64,000 nucleotides of DNA, taken from Buxus sempervirens. Its lineage: Eukaryota; Streptophyta; Magnoliopsida; Buxales; Buxaceae. The position numbers and the translations under genes are program-made. Below the pieces are notes generated by a model that was given only the letters and a program-made list of their open reading frames with translations, was not told the origin of the DNA and did no database searches. The stretch spans positions 44,712,602-44,776,601 of the forward strand of contig OX387185.1 in the NCBI GenBank assembly GCA_947561395.2, in the 5' to 3' direction. Positions 32,201 to 42,268 of the stretch are shown here, in pieces. Position 1 is the stretch's first letter; every line of letters starts with the position of its first letter.

Positions 32201-33897
32201 GGCGGCATAATTATTTCTGTATACTGTTATAGTGGATGTTCTCAAGGATTCTCCCTTTGTTTGATGGTAAAAGTGTTGGGCTGCTTGTGTGAGAACTTAG
32301 GTTTGCGTCAGAGCATGGTCATTTTGCATTAAGTTAGGTCTGTTGCAAGCCTGCCCTCTGGGACCCTACTTTTGTAAGACCTACACTGGGCTATGGTCCT
32401 TTTTATTATAATAGATGTTTTTGTAGTGAATTTAAAATGAAAATTATATGTGATCACATTTTCTTAATTGCTACCTTATATGTGTTAAAGAAGGGTACAA
32501 GTTCCTCTATATTGTGTTGAGGGTGATGTATTCTATTTTTATTGTTTGTTTTAATGCAAATTCAATTGACTGTGAATTATGTTTTTTAGTCCAAATCAAA
32601 TGTAGGAAATTGCTTTGTCTAGCTTAGTGTTGATAAATTTTTTAGATTGGGTTAGGAGTTGTTGGGGTGTCAAATTCGTTCAAAGTTGCTTCTGAGCTGA
32701 ATTTTTGGCATTTTTACATGCTAAATTTCAGAAAGAGCAGTGTTCTTGTCATTTTGCTTATTTATGAGGCAGATTGTGTGCTGTGAATGATGCAGATGTA
32801 TTGGAATTTAACCTGTACCACTTCAAATGTATATTTTTATCAACCCAAAAAAAAAAATATTTGCATTTTTTAGTGATGGATTGATACTGATGGTGTGTAT
32901 CGCTTAGAAAGTTGGGGAAGCATGATGTATCCCATCAGCCAGCTCCCCACCCCTCTTATCTTCTTTTCTTATAAAACACACCTCTTCAAATGTGGATTTT
33001 TCTGTTCTCTCCTTAGGAATGAGTTGTATTTATTAGTTGTACCTGAAGCATCTTTTTAATTGTTGTTGTTCTTAAAACTTATTCCAGGATCTTCATGGCC
33101 GGAGAGTAAGGGTTAATTATGCAGCAGACAGATCTGGAGGATTCCGTAGTGGTGGCTATGGTGGAGGTGGGTATGGTGGTGGTGGTGACGGCTATGGTGG
33201 AGGTGGGTATGGTGGTGGTGGCTCTGGTGGTGGGGGTTATGGTGCTGGTGGTTATGGCGGTGGTGATGGCTATGGAACTGGAGGGGGCAGTTATAGTGGT
33301 GCCGGAGGTGGTAGCTATGGCAGCAGTGACTATGGAAGTGGTGGAAGTGGTGGCAGCCTTGGTGGAAGCAGCGCTGGTGTTGGCTATGGTGGTGCGGGTT
33401 ATGGTGCTGGTGGTGGTGGTTTTGGAACGGGAGGGGGCAGTTACAGCGGTGCTGGAGGTGGTAGCTATGGCAGCAGTGACTATGGAAGTGGAGGAAGTGG
33501 TGGAAACCTTGGTGGAAGCAGTGCTGGTGGTAGCTATGGCAGCAGTGGGGGTTATGGTGCTGGTGGTTATGGCAGTGCCGGTGGTGATGCAGGAAACAGT
33601 AGTGGTTATGGTGTTGGCAGCAGCAGCGGTGAAAATTTTAGCGTTGCTGGAAGTGGTGGTAGTGGCAGTGACAACTTTGTTAGTAGTGGCCTTGGTGGTA
33701 GCAGCAGTTTTGCAGGTGGAGAATATACAGGTGGAAACGTAGGAATGGAATCTGGCACTGCTGATCAATTCAGCAACCAAGATGGTAACATGGGTGCTGC
33801 AGCTGGAGGCTATGATCGGGATAACCCCTTGGAAGCAAATCACAGGGATGAGGATGATGATGAGCCTGATGACTATGCTAACAGGAGGGCTTCATAA
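29210..33897 (+). CDS. Mitochondrial glycine-rich RNA-binding protein with one RRM (RBG5/ORRM4-like)
   Basis: Four coding exons, 29210-29345, 29428-29496, 30743-30849 and 33088-33897, join in frame to 373 residues. A non-coding first exon near 27345-27408 is spliced over a 1.8-kb leader intron. The N-terminus ([20 protein letters not shown]...IRCMSSS) is basic and hydroxylated like a mitochondrial presequence. The RRM (about 41-117) has RNP2 KIFVGGL (41-47) and RNP1 RGFGFVTF (81-88). The rest is a GGY/GGS-rich low-complexity region, ending in an acidic [16 protein letters not shown] tail. This layout matches plant RBG3/RBG5 proteins; RBG5 (ORRM4) acts in mitochondrial C-to-U RNA editing. The choice of paralogue and the editing role are inferred from family knowledge. 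The glycine-rich part contains a 50-codon in-frame duplication. Confidence 0.92.
29770..29940 (+). repeat. SINE-like dispersed repeat, copy 1 (intron 2)
   Basis: It contains TTACTTGTGTGAGAAGGTTG, TGGTTAGGTTTGTTGCTGG and GGTGAGACCTATATTGGGTT in the same order as the copy near 32262-32412. The block order (GCTTGTGTGAGAA, GGTTTG..., AGGTCTGTTGC, GACCTACACTGGGCTA) recalls plant tRNA-derived SINEs, but no full A/B box pair could be confirmed. Confidence 0.45.
30178..30636. mobile_element. Foldback element with ~100-bp terminal inverted repeats and internal minisatellite (intron 2)
   Basis: The left end reads TGGGAAAATTATGGGAAAGG. The right end in reverse complement reads TGGAAAATTATGGAAAAGGC. Both continue with GGCCTCCTTTTGGGGAGACC, then AAGGCCTGTAC, TAGGAGTCT and CTTTTTGGTGAAA-like sequence, giving arms of about 100 bp. 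The flanks AAATTTGT and ACATTTGT match at 7 of 8 bases. Between the arms (about 30330-30500) lie five or six copies of a unit of about 29 bp containing TGCTTGTATCC and ATGATT. Long arms fit a Mutator-like foldback element, but no transposase is present. Confidence 0.75.
30926..31067. repeat. Perfect 71-bp tandem duplication (intron 3)
   Basis: Copies 30926-30996 and 30997-31067 begin GAATGAAGTGAAATGCACTG and end TATAAGCATGGGTAT, with no difference that I can see. Identity suggests recent slippage or unequal exchange. Confidence 0.9.
32262..32412 (+). repeat. SINE-like dispersed repeat, copy 2 (intron 3)
   Basis: It contains GGTAAAAGTGTTGGGCTGCT, TGTGTGAGAACTTAGGTTTG, TTAGGTCTGTTGC and AGACCTACACTGGGCTATGG. 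It is collinear with the copy at 29770-29940. The start (GATGGTAAAAG...) and the GGTTTGCGTC phrase are reminiscent of decayed pol III promoter boxes. Confidence 0.5.
33281..33580 (+). repeat. 150-bp in-frame duplication inside the glycine-rich exon
   Basis: The block starting GAGGGGGCAGTTATAGTGGT at 33281 recurs as GAGGGGGCAGTTACAGCGGT at 33431, a period of exactly 150 bp (50 codons). Similarity continues through GGTAGCTATGGCAGCAGTGA and GGTGGAAGCAG. The two copies differ mostly at third positions. Confidence 0.8.
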
Positions 33898-35719
33898 TAA
33901 CCATTGACTAGTGGCGACGAGGCTTGAAGCAGATTTGGCAGATGGGAATTAAATTTATACTGTTATAGTTCCTAAGCAGGTATCATTGCCATTCAGTTAA
34001 GGTTTCTGCATTTAGCATATTAGACATAACTTCGATTAATGAATACATAATATTCTGTATGTCAGCATATTTGTAGCTAAGAAATTGACAGTTGGTGAAT
34101 GAGGGAAAACAAACCATTTGGCTTAATTTTTATTTTTAAGTTAGTAAATTTCGAACTTTGGACTTAGCTTTTCCTGTTAGCTATGGTAAGAGTGCCGTTT
34201 GAATCAGAAATACTTACCAGTTATTAATCTCTCTGTTCGGCTACCCACCTGCCTTAGCTAAGATTCTAAAATAAACCACCTAATTACTCACAACTGGTCT
34301 TTCTTTGTTCACACAATAAGACTCTCATCCTCTCCTCCCATTCTGATAAAATCATTGCTATTCTTCAGAAATAATAGGTCCCTCTTTTGGATGTTATTTC
34401 TGACAACAACTTCTATTATTTTGAGAGCCCTTTATTTATTTATTGGAGAATCAATCTATTAATAATTATAAACCACAAATACTCTTAGTACACACAAGTG
34501 TGCAACCATGATGAACAGCACATAATGAAGAGAACCCAACGCCCTCTCAATCCAATCAAAACAGTTCCTACCATGGCAAACCTGTGAATAAGCTTTTCCT
34601 TTTATTTTTACTTTGAAAAAAAAAATACTTGGAGACTGAATTTTCTAAAGTTAATGCCTATTCACGTGAATAATTTCATTTACGATTTTTCCAAGCCATT
34701 AAAAAAATCGTGTTAAGTATTTAAGGCTACACGAAGAGCTTGCCTCAGTGTTTTTTTCCTTTTCTTTTTACCTTTTCTTTTTCTACTCTTTACTGACAGT
34801 TTCATCAAATGTCATCTATGTTCATCATCACACTAACCAACTTTGTTGGAGCATCAATTCGTTGGGCTTCTTTCTTATGTCGTGATCTAATAATTAACCA
34901 AATCCCCTGTTCTGTGCTCTTGATTGGTCTTACGAGCTCATGTAAAACCATTTGTTCGATCACCTTGAGCTCAGTAAAGACCTTTTAACAAACGAATGTA
35001 GTTTGCTGCTCATTTGGTTATTCATATACACTATATATATGGTGGCATTTCTTCTGTTTCAGTATCCTTGTACACTCCACAAGTGACATTATACGCATTT
35101 AGAGCCTCCCCTGACGGATTTAGAAGCAAATACTTCTGATGATTCCTTTATTCTGCCTTGCCTGGAGTGCTGTCTCAAGTTCATCGACATTCTTCAAAGC
35201 CTCTCTTCAAAGCCTCAATCAAATCCAGACTTGGGTATCTAGCTCTCAAGTTCCTATGCGCCTGGAGTGCCACCTGATCTGCAACCAAGTCCGTGTGTTC
35301 ATCCCCTCGCCTACTGACCTGATCATGTTCATCCCCTCGCCTACTGACCGTGGAAGTTGGTGGAGGGCTAACCAGAATACATATGAACGTAATTTCTTGG
35401 AACGCTCTCAGAGAAGCTGATTAGTTTGTACCAACTCACCATTGGTTGCACAGTCCAATTTGCCTTCTGTTCATTGGCCAAAGATCAAACAGATTAAGAT
35501 CTAGAGCCTCTCATATTAGATGCTCTATTAGTCCACTTGAAATCAATTAAAACTTGCCACAGCAACTGAAATTCCAAACCATTGCTAGCCAATTGATTCA
35601 TTCAATCAAAGCTGCCTAGCAATAATGTGTATTCCACGGACATAGAAAGTTCTAATTAGTTTCAAGTTACTAGACCCAGGATCCTAACTTCATAGGATCC
35701 AAGAGGATCGACATCCAAC

Positions 35720-35758
<39 letters not shown>

Positions 35759-36087
35759 AAGAGAGGTTTATATCACCCTCAAGCAATGGATGGCCCATAT
35801 AAGTTTACATGGGAATATAAAGGAAATATTTCACAAAATCCAGTAAAAACGGTAACAAGGCCCAGAAAAAAAGTTCTGCACATATACAAAAATGAAAAAA
35901 ATAAAAAATAAAAAAGCCTCAGGTATATTATGGGAGTACCTTAAAGATGGCATCTTTCATGAGAGTGCCACCATGTGAAAACAAAGCAATAACCATCTTC
36001 CAGGAGAATGCCACCATGGAAAAACAAAGCTGCCATGAAGATTTTATTATCATCATCATCCAAAAGACCGTTTAGCAACACATAAGA
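33898..36087. other. Intergenic, no gene recognised; (TA)n microsatellite at 35724-35756
   Basis: AT-rich DNA with short frames only. A TGTGTG(TA)n tract lies at 35721-35756. A short direct repeat TTCATCCCCTCGCCTACTGAC occurs twice near 35299-35348. Confidence 0.4.
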
Positions 36088-36689
36088 CTAGCCCTCCAGT
36101 GCTGATGCTCCAGATAAAATCTTGATCAATTCTGTCGTGATCGATGCTTGACGGGTTCTATCAATAGAAATTCACAGAATGAAGGCAAGTGATCAGTCAA
36201 TTATACTAGGAGCAAAATTAGATGATGGTAAATATTCCATCACGAGAATATAAAGTAGCAGCAGGATTTATGTTTCCTACTCACCCAACGAGTTCCATAA
36301 GGTATTTGATTGTATATATAGATAGATAATTATTTCATTTAAGTGTTAAACATAACATAACTGGTAATTAAAATAGTTGCTAAATTCCAAGTTGCACCAC
36401 CCTCTTGACCCCAACAATGAATCAAGATCATTTGCATGTTTGTTCATATATCTCAAGTGGTAAAGCAACAATGTCAATTCTTGTGATTGGACGTAAGGTG
36501 AATTAGCAAATAGCAGTCACAGTAAAGAGAATGTGGATTCCAAACTCAGATCTCCCATGAATGCCCATCGAGTTAATTATGAAAAATATACAGGTGTTAA
36601 TATCAATGTACTAGAAAAAAGAATACAGATATTTGCAGGATTGATGCATTTGTTTCATAATTAAAGGCAAAGTCAAAATACTTGCGAAA

Positions 36690-36800
36690 CAAATCTTGGG
36701 TACTAATCATCATTGTCATCATCATCATCCAAGACTTATACTAACTACTTTGGGGTCAACTACTTCTATCAATATCGTTTATGGTTCATCCCAGAAGCAG
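36690..36800. repeat. ATC-rich tract joined to a common plant repeat phrase
   Basis: (ATC)n-like sequence ATCATTGTCATCATCATCAT is followed by CCAAGACTTATACTAACTAC and TTTGGGGTCAACTAC. I recall this phrase, in the form CCTTATCCCAACTACTTTGGGGTCGGCTAC, as widely dispersed in plant genomes. It lies in the last intron of the ATP synthase gamma pseudogene. Confidence 0.35.
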
Positions 36801-39196
36801 AGTCAAGGGGCTGGGGTGTCATGACCCTCACCAAAATTTTGGATGTCTATGGAAATAATGACTTTTTGAAAAAAAAAACACAAAACTTATTTTAATAAAA
36901 ACTTAACATACAAAATAAACAACAATTATTTGGCCCACCTGAGAAGCTCCTCTATTTTTATCTGTACTGTGGAGTGTTCCCTAATCCCCTCCCCCAACCC
37001 TACACAACCACTGCCTCCACCACCACCTCCACCACTGATACATGCATTCCAAAATGGAATTTAAAATTAGGGGCCTCTTAGTTACAAAACCCCAATTTTT
37101 CTGATATAAAGGCTCCCCTCTGTTTTCTAAATTTTTCAGTGTCCCTGTTGAAATGAAGACAATTTCCATGTCTGTTTTAAGACCCCTTAAAAGGGCAATA
37201 GATGCTGCTTTAAAGGAACGTAAAAATCACAGCTCCTTGTGTATCTTGCTTTCATCGGGTTTACACAAATTAGAATTTTACAGTTCAATCCACATACTCG
37301 ACTTTCTCAGATTTTAGAAGGGAAAAAAGAGAATTTTAAGTATACCAGTTTAAATCTGAAAGGAAAACACAAATAAATAAGGGACACGGGGTTTGAACAC
37401 ACACATTATTGCATCTTAATTCAATTCAAATAACTACTGTTACAATAATTTACTATATCATAAAACTATTTCAGTACATTTTGATTAAGATACTCAAAGT
37501 CGTTATTAATTAAAAATGTTTAGAAAGGAAGATGATTAAAAAACCAGGAAAAACTTCTCCATTTTAGTAAAAACTGATACAAACATGTAAAGGCATCTTA
37601 AAAGTCTTTTGAGTGAAAAAAAATTTCACATCAAAGAAAATAAAGGAGATTTCTAAAACTCAAAAAATTTAAGTCATTTTCATATTACACCCCTCAAACA
37701 CACCAAAATGGAGCTTTCTGGCTCTACCCTGGTCCATCTAGAGTCTTAAGAGCTTTGAACTAGTACCTAAACACCCATAAAGAATGTAACAATAGATCTT
37801 CACTTGTGTGACTGAGATGTCTCAATGAATTCTCCATGGCATCACCTACCGGGCCTACTCCCAAGTTTCATATCTTATATTTTCCTTTACTAGTCACACC
37901 ACTTACCAATTATAGTATCCTTGCGTCATCCAACTTCACACTATGAAATCTGACCGTGTTTCTTGAATGTCATCATTCAACTCCACAAAGCATGGATGCA
38001 GGGATATTTACATGTGGCATTATAGATGAATATCACAGAAATAATTCAATTAAATGAAAATAAATAAGGCATATGAGACATTATTAGCACTCATTATGGT
38101 CCAGCACATGCCCAAAGTTATAGTACTCCTAAGAGAATAAATAGTTCTAACAATAACAAATTAGAGCTTGAGCTCAGATTCAGCACTGCTTAGATTAGCT
38201 TATTGTTGGGGTTGTGTTGTTTAAGTCATGAATTCAAACTTCATCCCAAGCAGAACAAGAAGGAGAGAAAAGGCATGTAGCTCTTGAAAAGGAGGACTTA
38301 CGCAAGAAAACTCAAACTCTGCCAAATTCTGAAGCACTTCTCTCTTTGATTCACCTCTCATTCAATTTCATAGAAATCTAAGTCACCCAGCTTTCCCCCT
38401 GCTTCAGCTTCTCTCTCCAAAACCTGACTCCATCACATTATCATATAATACTCACTATACTGCAAATACAATTTTGAACCACAATATCCCATGCAACGGC
38501 AAAGTACTAACATGATCTAATTACCTCAGGAGATAATACAGTTGCTGTTGTCGGCACAAATGAGACTACTGAATGGAACTTGTTGAAAACAATCCTTAAA
38601 GCATCATACTCGACGTTACTTGAAGTTCTTCAAGATGCCATCTGCAAGAACAGACACCTGAAAGGACAGCAATTGATTGAGCCATAAAGGAAGGAAGAGG
38701 AAGTAATAGTGTTTACTTCAATTCCTATCGTACAATGACTTTCATAAATATAGATGAATAAGCTGAAAGGAAAAAGTCATAAAATAAATAAATAAATAAA
38801 CAATTCCTTTTATATCTAATGGGACATAATTGTGTTAAATATTATATTCATACAAATCTCAGATCCCAATGTTAAAATGATGATGTACCTCGCCTGGTAG
38901 AACACCAAATCCAAGAAAACAACCATGGAAATGGCACAAGTATTATGCCAGACTAAAAAATACTGCAACCCAATTAAAAAGTTAATTGCCAATAGCAAGT
39001 CAAAAGCCTATTTCCTGAAAAAAGGCACGTAAGTTCAACAAATTCTACTTAAAGCCATGCAGTAGAAATTAAATCTAAAAATTTACTGACAAAGTTGAGA
39101 GCCTTGGGGCAAATTCAACAAATAATTTCAGCATTCAATAGAAAAATGAAAGCAAGAAAACCTATCCAAACTAACTAAAGGAATAAATAGTCATAT

Positions 39197-40010
39197 CAAT
39201 GTTATCAAATCGCCTAGGCAAAGCCAAGCGATAGACCTGCTTTTAGCCAAGGCGTTCGCCAAGGCGATAACTTTTTTTCCTTAAGAACTTACTAGAATTA
39301 TGTATATTGTTGTGTTTGTCTACATCTAACACATGTATATTTTGCTCTGAGTACATTTTTAAAGACAACACAAATAAACACAATTGATTTTTAAAGACAA
39401 ACGCAAATAAAAATGTTCCGTTTTCAAAAAAACATAACATAAAATAGTCGATTAAAGATAACCAAAAAAAAAAAATATGTTCTTTACGGATACTTAAAGA
39501 AAAAGATGTTCTTACAACTGAGAAAACAAACAGAACCCAAAAAACCAGAAAACCTTAGACTGGAAAGAAAAAACAGAAATGATTTTTAAAGGATTGTGTT
39601 GAGGTAGCATCCAATTTTGGTTGAAAGCAAGTTCTGGTTGTGCATGGTTCTTTTGCTCTTGTTCTCTTCTCTAAGAGCTGTGGGTTCGCCAAGCTTCAAA
39701 ACCCTTTTATTAATGCTTTGTTTTTGTTTTGTCTTATAATGTATTAATAAAGTATAATTTTATATGTTAAGAACATATATCAATAATTTACTTCACATTA
39801 CATATAATAATTAGAATAAATTGTAAGAGGCGACCGCCCAGGCCAAATAGGTGATAAGGCGACCGCCTTGGTGCCCAGGCGGTTGCCTATTCACATAGGC
39901 GCTAGCCCAGGCGAGAATAGCCTAGGCTAGCATTGCCTTAACTTTTAGAAAAACGCCTAGAAGCCTAGGCGACCGCCTAAGCGCCTAGGCGAGCACCTTT
40001 AATAACACTG
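39197..40010. mobile_element. Non-autonomous hAT-like element with CGCCTAGGCG subterminal repeats
   Basis: The ends are CAATGTTATCAAATCGCC and, in reverse complement, CAGTGTTATTAAAGGTGC. The 8-bp duplication AGTCATAT flanks both sides (39189-39196 and 40011-40018). Near both ends are many copies of GCCTAGGCG/GGCGACCGCC, dense at 39830-40000. The middle is AT-rich without coding capacity. It lies in an intron of the ATP synthase gamma pseudogene. The CA start and 8-bp duplication point to hAT. Confidence 0.82.
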
Positions 40011-41588
40011 AGTCATATCATATATGACATGTCAGTGGCCATATAAAGAATACTAACCTGGGTATAATTCAAAGGATTCTTCTGCAAATCAGTTATGGAC
40101 AAAAAAATGTCTTTTTTTGAGTCATGTACAAGTTGAACCTTTGCCTTTTCTCCCAGAATGACATATTTTGTTTCTTTATCAGGACCTAAAGGTAGATAGC
40201 AGATTTTAACTTGTCATAAGAATTCCAACCCTTGCAGAGATAGAAAGGTGGGGAGGATGGGGGAATACATGGAAACAGTAAAACTACATCCGCTTCAAGA
40301 AATCACCAGAATTCAACTTGTGTAGGGCCTTGCTCCTTTTGGCTGATGTGGAATTGATTCCACCACAAAGACCTTTGTCCGAGGACATAGTAACAATAAA
40401 ATTCTTCATAACCTCAATACCTGGAATTTGAAACAAAGCAGAAACAGTCATAGGATCTCAAATATGACCGATATCACAGAATTAACAAAATAGGTACAGA
40501 ATCACAAATATAAATAATGCAAAAAAATAAAAATAAAATTTACAATAGAAATGCGTGACTAATTTAAACCATGGATACATTGCAATTTACAAACACAAAT
40601 AGCAACAAATAACCATATGAACAAACAAAACACAATATAACAACACATCATCATCGCAACATAATATAACTGTTAGTTATATATTCACATATAACAACAA
40701 TACAATAAATACCAGAACCCTGAGGACATGTCAACTGAAGTCTTATAAACCTTTTTAGTTGTAATACTGCTACAGCTAATGTCGCCGGCTGCTCTCAATA
40801 TAGGTAGGTTTTTCATGTGATGGCAGGTAGACATTTTTCTTATTTAGAATGGCGCACACTCTATTCTAAGTATTCCTCTCATTGGTCACTAGGGATGGAA
40901 ATGGGGCAGTTTAATTGGTTAACCTGACTTGCTCTTAGTGGTTAGGGTTTGGTAACTCATAAATTGGGTAGGGCCGGGTTATGGGTTAGCCCAACCCAAA
41001 CCCTAATGCAGCTGTAATACATTAAAATATATATTTTTCATATGTATCCCATATAAAAAATTAGTGTTACATAAATAAATATAATATCAATTTTTATATT
41101 CTATTTAAAAACACTCGCGTTTTGAGATTTTATATTGCAAGATATGAGCAATTTGAGGGAGAAATCGAAGACAGTTTGAGAAGGAAACCAAGGTTTTCAC
41201 GTTCAAGAGGAGAAATCACTTGATTTGGGAGAAATGTCACCCAAAATCAACAACTTATGTAGGTTATTAAAATTTGAAAAATAATGTGCGGCTCAAAATG
41301 CAGTGGAAATTTCGCTGTTTTTCGGAATTGCACGAGGAAAAATTACTCAACTAAAAATCGACCAATTCCACCCCACCTCCTCAGAAAAAAAAAAAGGAAG
41401 CATGTTGCTGGGAGGGGCAATGGTGAATTTTAATGGAGAAAACTGCTTTTATCCTTACAATGGAAGTCACTGGTTTGGGAAAGAGAGAAGTTATGATGTA
41501 TGCTATCTTATTTCATGCAACTATGTAGCACATTTGTAAGGGGAGATATTGGAAAATATTTGAGGACAAGAAGTCCCTTACAGAATAA

Positions 41589-41860
41589 ATGATAGAAGGC
41601 ATTAAGATATCTATAGCATCTTGGGGATCAATGCATCCACACTTAAGGGGGTTGGCTTCATTAGATATTGTGAGGAGTTGGGAGATCAATGCTCCTATTA
41701 CCTTAGCTTCTTGGTGCCTGCTACCTCTCAGCACTATTAAGCTTAATTTTGATGGATTCTGGCTTAATGGGTGGGTCAGTTCTTAGAGATGTTCATGGTG
41801 CCATTCTACTTGTTTATACAGGACCTATGGGTGAGGGGGTCTCAAAAAGCACCTATAATA
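41589..41860 (+). mobile_element. LINE RNase H (RVT_3) fragment
   Basis: Frames read WEINAPITLASWCLLPLSTI and KLNFDGFWLNG, then after a frame change GSVLRDVHGAILLVYTGPMG. This is the opening of the RNase H domain of plant LINEs (usual pattern KLNFDG...GGVLRDH.G). It lies antisense inside the first remaining intron of the ATP synthase gamma pseudogene, where the missing second exon would be expected. Confidence 0.65.
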
Positions 41861-42268
41861 CGAGTTCTGAATACGAAACAGCCAATTTCGTAACGACTAA
41901 GCTCAAAGCGTTAAAGCACAGCAACTCCTGCTAATCCAATCAGAAAAACTATCCGGTCATTTTCAAATACAAATACAGACCAAAACGGATTTCAAACCTA
42001 ATCTGAAGAACCGATATGGAAGGACATTAGTTGTCTCATGCAATGATCAATCACTATTGTTCATTGATTTCGATGAATCAACTTTTTTCGGGCTTCTTCA
42101 CTATCGTGATTACTAGGTAAAATTCCGGGGAAGATCGAACAAATAATTGTAAAAAAAGAGACGGTGATCTTACTCGGTAATGAGAGAGGATCGAGCGGCA
42201 TTGATGGAATCAAGTGAAATAAGAAAGCCAAAGCGCTTTCCTTCTCTTCTAAACGCAGCCAGTGCCAT

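Larger units (their letters stand above)
36088..42268 (-). pseudogene. ATPC-like: Mitochondrial ATP synthase gamma subunit gene, unprocessed and decayed
   Basis: Six exons with intact GT-AG borders are readable on the minus strand: 42174-42268 (MALAAFRREGKRFG), 40307-40420 (NFIVTMSSDKGLCGGINST), 40058-40185 (PDKETKYVILGEKAKVQL to LQKNPLNYTQ), 38525-38657 (VSVLADGILKN and VEYDALRIVFNKFHSVVSF), 38302-38423 (EREAEAGGKLGDLDFYEIE) and 36088-36157 (TRQASITTELIKILSGASAL). These are the gamma rotor-shaft subunit of F1Fo ATP synthase with its N-terminal transit region. Two lesions break the frame. The exon at 38525-38657 is 133 nt where 123 is expected (10 extra bases at about 38615-38624, creating a stop). 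The exon at 38302-38423 is 122 nt where 120 is expected, with an in-frame TGA after YEIE. I could not find the exon for the N-terminal helix (usually containing KMVAASKL) or the exon before the last one. A functional copy presumably exists elsewhere. Confidence 0.85.

Noticed and set aside
33079-33843. 254-residue minus-strand frame rich in Thr/Ala/Ser
   Set aside because: It is the antisense of the glycine-rich exon; GGN codons on one strand automatically give an open Thr/Ala-rich frame on the other.
35139-35420. 93-residue plus-strand frame
   Set aside because: No domain, contains a direct DNA repeat, and no splice or promoter context supports a gene.
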